Of a stretch of 13,614 nucleotides of DNA, positions 7,931 to 13,614 are shown in pieces. This DNA is from an uncultured Ruminococcus sp. (GTDB lineage Bacteria; Bacillota; Clostridia; Oscillospirales; CAG-272): the NCBI GenBank assembly GCA_902783755.1, contig CACZSC010000220.1, positions 1 through 13,614 on the forward strand, given 5' to 3'. A program made the position numbers and the translations under genes. Each line of letters starts with the position of its first letter. Within the stretch, counting starts at the first letter, position 1. The notes beneath the pieces are model-generated. The model did no database searches. It saw only the letters and a list, made by a program, of their open reading frames with translations, and was not told the origin of the DNA.

Positions 7931-9208
7931 TCAGTCTCCTTCGAATCTTATCATGGCGCTCTTCGCGTGTCCGCCCAGTCCTTCTGTGTCAGCGAATCTC
8001 TCGATGTCGCGGGCGACTTCCGACAGCGCCTCTCTCGTATAGTATGTAAACTGGCTCTTCTTTACAAAATCGTCCACCGACAGGGGGCTTGAGAATCTCG
8101 CGGTCCCTCCCGTAGGCAGTGTATGGTTCGGTCCTGCCATGTAGTCTCCGAGAGCTTCCGGGCAGTACCTGCCGAGGAACACCGATCCCGCGTTCTTCAC
8201 GGAATCGAGATAATAGAAGGGATCTTCCACGCATAGTTCCAGATGTTCCGGGGCCAGTTCGTTTGATATCTCCACCGCAGATCTGATGTCCTCTGTTATG
8301 ATGATCTTCCCGTTGTTCTCTATCGAAGCCCTGGCTATCTCTTGCCTTTCAAGCTGACCGAGCTGTTTCTCGATCTCGTCGGCCACTTTGCGTGCCAGCT
8401 CTTCGGAATCCGTCACAAGGACCGCTGTCGCGTTCCTGTCATGCTCCGCCTGGGACAGGAGATCCGCTGCCAGATACGAGGGGTCCGATCCGGAATCCGA
8501 GATGACCAGTATCTCGCTGGGCCCCGCTATCATGTCGATGGACACCTGACCGAAGACCTGTTTCTTGGCCTCCGCCACATAGGCGTTCCCGGGACCCACG
8601 ATCTTGTCGACCTTCGGTATGCTCTCGGTACCGTATGCAAGAGCCGCTATGGCCTGGGCTCCGCCGACCTTGTATATCTCGTCTATGCCGGCCACTTTGG
8701 CCGCCGTCAGCAATGCGGGATTTATCTTCCCCTCGCGGTTCGGAGGCGTCACCATCACGACTTTACAGCACCCGGCGATCTTCGCGGGGATCGAATCCAT
8801 GAGCACCGTGGACGGATACGCCGCCGTGCCTCCCGGAACATACAGTCCCGCCTTTTCTATGGGGATCACCCGCTGGCCGATCACGGCTCCGTTCTCGGAC
8901 TTGATGGAAAAACCGTCCCTGAGCTGCTTCGTATGGAACCTGCGGATATTCTCCGCCGCCTTCTCGATGACTTTTCTGAGGGCAGGATCCGTATTCTCAA
9001 CGGCTTCTTCGATCTCCTCCCTGCTGACTCTCAGACTGCTGAGGACAGCATGATCGAATCTCTCGGTATATTCGAACAGGGCGCGGTCTCCCCGTTCCCT
9101 TACATTTCGTATTATCTCAGCCACAGCCTCGCCGACGTCCGACGGCATCGACGCTCTTTTCAGTATTTCGCCGGAAGGAACCTCTCCGACTTTAAGGATC
9201 CTTATCAT
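7931..9208 (-). CDS. hisD: Histidinol dehydrogenase HisD
   Basis: A 425-residue zinc enzyme that oxidises L-histidinol to histidine in two NAD-dependent steps, the end of the pathway. The likely zinc ligands are Gln253 and His256 in LLSQAEHD, Asp355 in LGDYMAGPNHTLP and His414 in GLGGHAKS. The catalytic pair Glu321-His322 is in APEHLEL. Other family landmarks are GLYVPGGTAAYPS (121-133), VGGAQAIAALAYGT (181-194) and VGPGNAYV (204-211). Length is typical. The start codon overlaps the hisG stop by one base (TGATG), and a GGGGA-type ribosome binding site lies just upstream inside hisG. Confidence 0.98.
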   Translation of the reverse strand: MIRILKVGEVPSGEILKRASMPSDVGEAVAEIIRNVRERGDRALFEYTERFDHAVLSSLRVSREEIEEAVENTDPALRKVIEKAAENIRRFHTKQLRDGFSIKSENGAVIGQRVIPIEKAGLYVPGGTAAYPSTVLMDSIPAKIAGCCKVVMVTPPNREGKINPALLTAAKVAGIDEIYKVGGAQAIAALAYGTESIPKVDKIVGPGNAYVAEAKKQVFGQVSIDMIAGPSEILVISDSGSDPSYLAADLLSQAEHDRNATAVLVTDSEELARKVADEIEKQLGQLERQEIARASIENNGKIIITEDIRSAVEISNELAPEHLELCVEDPFYYLDSVKNAGSVFLGRYCPEALGDYMAGPNHTLPTGGTARFSSPLSVDDFVKKSQFTYYTREALSEVARDIERFADTEGLGGHAKSAMIRFEGD

Positions 9209-9840
9209 CAGCCTTCCATCCCCTTCTTGAGATCGGCGAGCAGTTTCGTTATCTCATCGAATTTGAACTTATATGACACTTTGTTCGATATGAGCCTTGC
9301 GGATATCGGAAGGATCTCCGATACCACCTCAAGGTCGTTTTCCTTAAGTGTCGTTCCCGTTTCAACTATATCGACTATGACATCTGACAGGTCCAGGATC
9401 GGAGCCAGTTCTATGGATCCGTTCAGTTTTATGACATCGATGTCTCTTCCGATGGAGGAATAGTAGTCCCGGGTTATCTTCACGAATTTCGTTGCGACCC
9501 TCAGGGTCTTCTCGGGATCCTCGCGGTAGTCCTTCTTTGCCGCCACCGCCATCCTGCATTTTCCTATCCCGAGATCCAGCAGCTCGTACACATCGGGACT
9601 GTATTCAAGGATTATGTCCTTCCCAGCCACGCCGAGATCGGCGGCGCCTCTTTCGACGTATATGGACACGTCTGAGGGCTTCACCCAGAAGAACCTGATC
9701 TTTTTCCCGCTGTTCTCAAATATGAGCTTCCTGCTGTTCTCGGTGATCTCGCTGCAGTCGTATCCGGCCTTCTCGAATATGGAATACGCCTTCTCGCCGA
9801 GTCTGCCCTTCGGCAGCGCGATATTCAGATAATCACTCAT
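9208..9840 (-). CDS. hisG: ATP phosphoribosyltransferase, short-form catalytic subunit HisG
   Basis: A 210-residue HisG that condenses ATP with PRPP, the committed and feedback-regulated step. It begins LNIALPKGRL and carries the family signature from about residue 115 to 170, including VATKF, NGSIELAP and DIVETGTTLKEN, which bind PRPP. It ends after about 210 residues and so lacks the ACT-like regulatory domain of the roughly 290-residue long form. Short HisG requires HisZ for activity and histidine inhibition, and hisZ is the adjacent upstream gene, 10 nt away. The presence of both subunits makes the complex complete. Confidence 0.98.
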   Translation of the reverse strand: MSDYLNIALPKGRLGEKAYSIFEKAGYDCSEITENSRKLIFENSGKKIRFFWVKPSDVSIYVERGAADLGVAGKDIILEYSPDVYELLDLGIGKCRMAVAAKKDYREDPEKTLRVATKFVKITRDYYSSIGRDIDVIKLNGSIELAPILDLSDVIVDIVETGTTLKENDLEVVSEILPISARLISNKVSYKFKFDEITKLLADLKKGMEG

Positions 9841-9850
9841 GTCGTCACCG

Positions 9851-10939
9851 TCAAATCTCTTTCAGGGTCCTGAACCTGAGTCCCTCCGGGATTCCCTTCG
9901 ACACTCTTACGGTCCAGCCCTTTTCCGCGGCCTGCACGGCCTGTCTCATCACTTTTTTGGGATCGGATGATTCGCTGTAGGAAAGCAGCAGGTCGCAGTC
10001 GTACCTGTCGGCTGTTTCCCCGAGCCTTTCAAGCGTATCGAGGTATACCGCGAATCCTATGGCCTTCGAATCCCTGCCCATGCGCTGGAGCAGTCTGTCA
10101 TACTGCCCGCCGGACAGCACGGCCTGAGGCACACCCTTTATATATCCCTTCATGACGACCCCGTTGTAGTAGCGCATGTCGTCCACAAGGCCGGGATCCA
10201 TCCTTATCATCTTCGGCACTTCCGTCATGGCGAGGCAGTCCAGCAGACCTTTCAGTTCCCTGAGATTGTCAGTGCCGATCTTCCCGCCGAACAGCTTCTC
10301 TGCCTTTCCGAGCACGTCGCGGGGCTCGCCGTATTCGCAGAGGAACGAGGCGAGGGCATCAGCGCTTTCGGTAGCGCACCCGTCGGAGACGCATATCTCC
10401 CTGATGGCTTTCAGGTTCTTTTCGTTGGCGTGCTCCAGTATGCTCTGCTCGGCTCCCGCCGAGATCCCGATGCATGTGAATATGTCCTTCAGAACCCCGA
10501 GATGGGATATGTCCAGTATGGAGTCCTCGCTTATGGCCTTAAGGCTCATGGCCGCCAGCATAAGGACCTCGCTTTCGGAATAAAGGTCTATGTCGCCTAT
10601 GCACTCGAGACCCACCTGCATTATCTCGCGGAAATTACCTTCGGTGCCGGATGTCCTGTACACGTTTTCATTGTAATACAGTTTCTTGACTGAATTCAGA
10701 TTCTTGAGGTTCTTGATTATGGACAGGGTCACGTCCGGCTTCAGGGCCATAAGCTTCCCGTTGGTGTCCGTAAAGGTTATGAGGTTCTCGGACACCAGAA
10801 AATCACGGTTCCTGAGGTACAGGTCATATTCTTCGAACTTGGTCATCCTGTAATGGAGATATCCGAATCTCTCATAAAGTGAACGGAGGGCCAGGGTGGC
10901 TCTCTCTTCGTTGCTCAGCTTCTTTTCATCGATAAGCAT
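9851..10939 (-). CDS. hisZ: ATP phosphoribosyltransferase regulatory subunit HisZ
   Basis: A 362-residue paralogue of histidyl-tRNA synthetase that activates short HisG and mediates inhibition by histidine. Class II synthetase-like elements can be seen: KPDVTLSI (about 68-75), a motif-2-like segment TEGNFREIMQVGLECIG, and a motif-3-like LSGGQYDRL followed by KAIGFAVYLDTLERL. It is too short to be HisRS and its tail after motif 3 is brief, so the tRNA anticodon-binding domain is absent or vestigial. Being first in the his operon next to short hisG also supports HisZ over HisRS. The ATG is 8 nt after a strong AAAGGAG ribosome binding site and about 35 nt from the -10 element, leaving a very short leader. 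Confidence 0.95.
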   Translation of the reverse strand: MLIDEKKLSNEERATLALRSLYERFGYLHYRMTKFEEYDLYLRNRDFLVSENLITFTDTNGKLMALKPDVTLSIIKNLKNLNSVKKLYYNENVYRTSGTEGNFREIMQVGLECIGDIDLYSESEVLMLAAMSLKAISEDSILDISHLGVLKDIFTCIGISAGAEQSILEHANEKNLKAIREICVSDGCATESADALASFLCEYGEPRDVLGKAEKLFGGKIGTDNLRELKGLLDCLAMTEVPKMIRMDPGLVDDMRYYNGVVMKGYIKGVPQAVLSGGQYDRLLQRMGRDSKAIGFAVYLDTLERLGETADRYDCDLLLSYSESSDPKKVMRQAVQAAEKGWTVRVSKGIPEGLRFRTLKEI

Positions 10940-10947
10940 ATGACCTG

Positions 10948-10954
10948 CTCCTTT
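10948..10954 (-). promoter_or_regulatory. Ribosome binding site for hisZ
   Basis: On the minus strand AAAGGAG precedes the hisZ ATG (10937-10939) by 8 nt, an optimal spacing, and sets the first start codon of the his operon. Confidence 0.8.
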
Positions 10955-10973
10955 GTTTTTTCTATGATTTGGG

Positions 10974-11002
10974 ATTATAGCACTTTAGCACGCTAAAGTC
11001 AA
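10974..11002 (-). promoter_or_regulatory. Promoter of the histidine operon
   Basis: On the minus strand TTGACT (10997-11002, one base from consensus) is followed by a 17-nt spacer and a perfect TATAAT (10974-10979). The -10 box is preceded by TGC, giving an extended -10 element. Transcription should start near 10966-10968, leaving a leader of about 28 nt before hisZ. That is too short for a T-box riboswitch or a leader-peptide attenuator, so control is expected at initiation. The spacer contains an inverted repeat, listed separately. Confidence 0.88.
10982..10999. promoter_or_regulatory. Predicted repressor operator in the his promoter spacer
   Basis: ACTTTAGC (10982-10989) and GCTAAAGT (10992-10999) form a perfect 8-bp inverted repeat around a 2-bp centre. 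It overlaps the last three bases of the -35 box and fills most of the spacer, so a bound dimer would block RNA polymerase. Many Firmicutes his operons are thought to be controlled by HisR (YerC), a TrpR-family histidine-responsive repressor. This site fits that role by position and symmetry, but the regulator's identity is inference. Confidence 0.7.
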
Positions 11003-11030
11003 TAGAGCTCCGGATTTTCGTATGAATATG

Positions 11031-11062
11031 CAGAAAGACGTGCGATCGGGCACGCCTTTCTG
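11031..11062 (-). terminator. Hairpin downstream of fhs, likely terminator
   Basis: Two 13-nt arms (11031-11043 and 11050-11062) surround a 6-nt loop. On the minus strand all 13 pairs form, one of them G-U; on the plus strand that pair is an A/C mismatch, which favours function on the minus strand. The hairpin begins 20 nt after the fhs stop. The T-rich part (TCTTTCTG) lies within the 3' arm rather than after it, so termination could be incomplete. It separates purL-fhs from the his promoter, whose -35 box starts 28 bp further on. Confidence 0.65.
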
Positions 11063-11082
11063 TCATAATCCTATAACTGATA

Positions 11083-12762
11083 TCAGAATATACCTACTAT
11101 CCTTCCGTCCTCATCCACGTCTATCCTCTCGGCTGCGGGATGCTTCGGAAGCCCGGGCATGGTCATGATATCGCCCGTGAGGACCACCACGAATCCGGCG
11201 CCTGCAGAGATCTTGACGTTCTTGACCGTGATCTTGAAACCCTCCGGGGCTCCCAGTTTCTTCGGATCGTCAGTGAAGCTGTACTGCGTCTTCGCGATAC
11301 ATACCGGGACATTGTTGAATCCGAGCTTCTCAAGCACATCTATCTGCTTTCTTGCCTCCGGTGTCACGATGATCCCGTCTCCGCCGTATACTTTTCTGGT
11401 GACGGACTCGATCTTCCCTTCTATGGTCTCGTCCAGCGAGTAGGAATATCTGAAGTTCTTCTCGGCATGCTCACAGAGATCCACCACCTCTTCGGCAAGA
11501 TCGATGCCTCCGGCTCCGCCTTCGGCCCATACGGTGGACAGCTTCACATTTACGCCGAGCTCCGCGCACTTGTCCATGATGAACGCGATCTCGCGGTCCG
11601 TATCAGTCGGGAACCTGTTGACCGCCACAACGCAGGGCAGGCCGTATACGTTCCGTATGTTCGATACATGCCTCAGCAGGTTGGGGATGCCCTTCTCAAG
11701 AGCTTCAAGGTTCTCTTCCGCGAGCTGCGTCTTGTCAAGGCCTCCGTGCATCTTCAGAGCGCGGACCGTGGCGACGACCACCACCGCGTCCGGGACCAGC
11801 CCTGCCGCGCGGCACTTGATGTCAAGGAATTTCTCGGCACCCAGATCCGCGCCGAACCCTGCCTCCGTGACTGTGTACTCTCCCATCTTGAGAGCAAGTT
11901 TTGTTGCGATCACGGAGTTGCATCCGTGGGCGATGTTGGCGAAAGGGCCGCCGTGTACGAAGGCGGGCGTCCCCTCAAGGGTCTGCACCAGGTTCGGGGA
12001 CAGCGCGTCTCTCAGAAGGGCCGTCATGGCGCCCTGGGCGTGGAGCTGGCCGCAGGTCACAGGCTCTCCGGCCCTGTTGTAGGCAACGATGATCTTCGCC
12101 AGTCTTTCCTTAAGGTCTGCGATGGAGGATGACAGGCAGAACACTGCCATGATCTCGGATGCGACCGTGATGTCATATCCGTCCTCCCTGGGCATGCCGT
12201 TGGCCTTTCCGCCTAGGCCGTCCACTATGAACCTCAGCTGACGGTCGTTCATGTCCACGCAGCGCTTCCATGTGATCCGTCTCGTATCAATGTCGAGCTC
12301 ATTGCCCTGGGTGATGTGGTTGTCCAGCATGGCAGCGAGAAGGTTGTTGGCCGCTCCTATGGCGTGGAAGTCACCGGTAAAATGAAGGTTTATATCCTCC
12401 ATGGGGACCACCTGGGAATATCCTCCGCCGGCTGCCCCTCCCTTGATTCCGAACACCGGTCCCAGGGACGGTTCCCGAAGTGCGACCGTGACTTTCTTGC
12501 CGATGCGCCTCAGTCCGTCTGACAAGCCTATGGTAGTGGTGGTCTTGCCCTCGCCTGCCGGTGTCGGCGTGATAGCTGTCACGAGGACCAGCTTGCCGTT
12601 CTTCCTGTCGCTGAGCCTGTCGAGCAGCTTCAGATCTATCTTCGCCTTGTATTTGCCGTATGGGCTCACATACTCATCGTCTATCCCGAGATTCTTTGCG
12701 ATCTCGGTGATGGGTCTCATCTCACAGCTCTGGGCTATCTCAATGTCGGATTTGTATTCCAT
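11083..12762 (-). CDS. fhs: Formate--tetrahydrofolate ligase Fhs
   Basis: A 559-residue cytoplasmic enzyme of normal family length. It forms 10-formyl-tetrahydrofolate from formate, ATP and THF, feeding purine formylation, fMet-tRNA formation and, in acetogens or purine and amino acid fermenters, the one-carbon branch (possibly in reverse). The ATP-binding P-loop TPAGEGKTTTTIGL is at 67-80. It is followed by the characteristic LREPSLGPVFGIKGGAAGG stretch (about 95-113) and the DINLHFTGD and NRFPTDTDRE segments. The ATG is preceded by GGGGAGG with a 6-nt spacing. It lies 14 nt after purL on the same strand, so the two are probably co-transcribed. The gene alone does not prove acetogenesis, because many Clostridia have it. 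Confidence 0.98.
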   Translation of the reverse strand: MEYKSDIEIAQSCEMRPITEIAKNLGIDDEYVSPYGKYKAKIDLKLLDRLSDRKNGKLVLVTAITPTPAGEGKTTTTIGLSDGLRRIGKKVTVALREPSLGPVFGIKGGAAGGGYSQVVPMEDINLHFTGDFHAIGAANNLLAAMLDNHITQGNELDIDTRRITWKRCVDMNDRQLRFIVDGLGGKANGMPREDGYDITVASEIMAVFCLSSSIADLKERLAKIIVAYNRAGEPVTCGQLHAQGAMTALLRDALSPNLVQTLEGTPAFVHGGPFANIAHGCNSVIATKLALKMGEYTVTEAGFGADLGAEKFLDIKCRAAGLVPDAVVVVATVRALKMHGGLDKTQLAEENLEALEKGIPNLLRHVSNIRNVYGLPCVVAVNRFPTDTDREIAFIMDKCAELGVNVKLSTVWAEGGAGGIDLAEEVVDLCEHAEKNFRYSYSLDETIEGKIESVTRKVYGGDGIIVTPEARKQIDVLEKLGFNNVPVCIAKTQYSFTDDPKKLGAPEGFKITVKNVKISAGAGFVVVLTGDIMTMPGLPKHPAAERIDVDEDGRIVGIF

Positions 12763-12768
12763 GGTTTT

Positions 12769-12775
12769 CCTCCCC
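12769..12775 (-). promoter_or_regulatory. Ribosome binding site for fhs
   Basis: On the minus strand GGGGAGG sits in the 14-nt gap between purL and fhs, 6 nt before the ATG. The gap leaves no room for a separate promoter, which supports co-transcription with purL. Confidence 0.8.
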
Positions 12776-12776
12776 G

Positions 12777-13614
12777 TTAATATATTCTGAAGTATTTGAC
12801 TGCTGATTCGAACATGCGTATGTCGTAATTTCCGGGAACGTTCTTATACAGTCCCGGACCGGTCCTTTCGCTGTGGCCCATCTTCCCGAAGACCCTTCCG
12901 TCCGGAGATGTTATGCCTTCGATGGCATATGCGGAGCCGTTCGGGTTGAATCTGACATCATATGTCGCGTTTCCGTCAAGATCCACGTACTGCGTGGCGA
13001 TCTGGCCGTTTCTCTCAAGGGACTGTATGAGCCCGTCCGGGGCAAAGAACCTGCCCTCTCCGTGGGATATCGGCACGCTGTAGATGTCTCCCACTTCCGT
13101 GAGTGAAAGCCACGGCGACATGTTGGACGCTATCCTGGTCCTGACTATCTTCGACTGGTGCCGGGCTATGGTGTTGAACGTGAGGGTGGGACAGTTCTCG
13201 TCAGTGTCGATTATCCTGCCGTAGGGCACGAGGCCCAGCTTTATAAGGGCCTGGAATCCGTTGCAGATGCCGCACATAAGGCCTCCCCTGAGATCCAGAA
13301 GATCGCTCACGCCTTCCCTGACCGCCGCGTTCCTGAAGAACGCCGTAATGAACTTGCCGGATCCGTCAGGCTCGTCACCTCCGGAAAAGCCTCCGGGGAT
13401 GAAGACCGCATGGGCAAAGGCCAGTTCCTTTGAGAACTCTTCCACGCTGCGCTTGATATCGTCCGAAGTCAGGTTCCTGATGACGAACACGGATGGCTCC
13501 GCACCCGCGTCGGCGACCGCCTTGGCACTGTCATATTCACAGTTGGTGCCGGGAAATACCGGTATCAGGATCCTCGGTCTCGCGGACCTCACGGCCGGTG
13601 CGGGAAGGGCATTC
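12777..13614 (-). CDS. purL: Phosphoribosylformylglycinamidine synthase PurL, C-terminal glutaminase domain (5' part outside window)
   Basis: The frame is open through the right edge and ends in TAA at 12777-12779. The visible 278 codons begin in a Pro/Ala-rich linker and then form a class I glutamine amidotransferase domain that releases ammonia for conversion of FGAR to FGAM in purine synthesis. Landmarks are LIPVFPGTNCEYDSA at the domain start, the oxyanion region FIPGGFSGGDE, the nucleophile cysteine in LMCGICNGFQALIKLG, and the His and Glu of GKMGHSER near the end. A GTG at 13592 could be misread as the start of a free PurQ. The in-frame continuation upstream, and the NCEYD and GHSER features typical of the fused long PurL (about 1200-1300 residues), make a fusion much more likely. 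It is followed by fhs after 14 nt. Confidence 0.93.
   Translation of the reverse strand, partial: NALPAPAVRSARPRILIPVFPGTNCEYDSAKAVADAGAEPSVFVIRNLTSDDIKRSVEEFSKELAFAHAVFIPGGFSGGDEPDGSGKFITAFFRNAAVREGVSDLLDLRGGLMCGICNGFQALIKLGLVPYGRIIDTDENCPTLTFNTIARHQSKIVRTRIASNMSPWLSLTEVGDIYSVPISHGEGRFFAPDGLIQSLERNGQIATQYVDLDGNATYDVRFNPNGSAYAIEGITSPDGRVFGKMGHSERTGPGLYKNVPGNYDIRMFESAVKYFRIY

Noticed and set aside
8342..9463. Long plus-strand open frame (373 codons) antisense to hisD and hisG
   Set aside because: It lies wholly opposite two highly conserved enzymes, has no ribosome binding site and no recognisable motif, and its Arg/His/Ser-rich composition is what codon bias on the opposite strand produces.
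10940..10973. Histidine T-box or leader-peptide attenuator before hisZ
   Set aside because: The predicted leader is about 28 nt, with no room for a T-box or His-rich leader peptide and no terminator stem.
11077..11086. Perfect 10-bp palindrome CTGATATCAG at the fhs stop codon
   Set aside because: It is short, overlaps the last codons of fhs, and no second copy or promoter context was noticed. It is probably chance.
11140..12132. Long plus-strand open frame (330 codons) antisense to fhs
   Set aside because: It is a shadow of the conserved fhs reading frame, with no family features and no plausible start signals.
12777..13592. Free-standing PurQ starting at the GTG at 13592
   Set aside because: The frame continues in-frame to the window edge through a linker-like segment, and the domain features match the C-terminus of the long fused PurL.

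Overview
The window reads as ordinary chromosomal DNA of a bacterium, most likely an anaerobic member of the Clostridia/Firmicutes. Four things point that way: a long-form PurL with its glutaminase domain fused at the C-terminus, a short HisG paired with HisZ, a fused HisIE, and a formate-tetrahydrofolate ligase. A textbook sigma-70/sigma-A type promoter and strong AGGAGG-like ribosome binding sites argue for a bacterium rather than an archaeon. No species can be named from the sequence alone.

Layout. Plus strand, 1-3534: the 3' part of an unrecognised gene (1-420), a short G+C-rich hairpin (433-454), then a three-gene ABC system (474-3534) whose genes overlap by ATGA. It consists of one ATPase and two ABC-2 type permeases. 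Minus strand, 10939 down to 3547: an uninterrupted histidine operon in the order hisZ-hisG-hisD-hisC-hisB-hisH-hisA-hisF-hisIE. All junctions are overlaps or gaps of 10 nt or less. The operon starts from a near-consensus promoter at 10974-11002, whose spacer holds an 18-bp inverted repeat that looks like a repressor operator. It ends at an intrinsic terminator at 3491-3528 that lies inside the last codons of the convergent permease gene. Minus strand, 13614 down to 11083: the 3' end of purL, running off the right edge, followed 14 nt later by fhs, which ends at a hairpin at 11031-11062 just upstream of the his promoter.

How the genes work together. The his operon covers every step from PRPP + ATP to histidinol phosphate (HisZ/HisG, HisE, HisI, HisA, HisF/HisH, HisB, HisC) and the final two oxidations of histidinol (HisD). 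The one step not encoded here is histidinol-phosphate phosphatase: HisB is the monofunctional dehydratase. purL and fhs both serve purine and one-carbon metabolism: Fhs makes the 10-formyl-THF from which purine formyl groups derive. HisF/HisH also release AICAR, a purine intermediate, so the two minus-strand operons are metabolically linked. The substrate of the ABC system cannot be told from the sequence.

The most notable items are the predicted his operator inside the promoter spacer, the his terminator embedded in a neighbour's coding sequence, and the missing phosphatase. I saw no mobile element, CRISPR array, tRNA or rRNA, and no evidence for a wholly new system.
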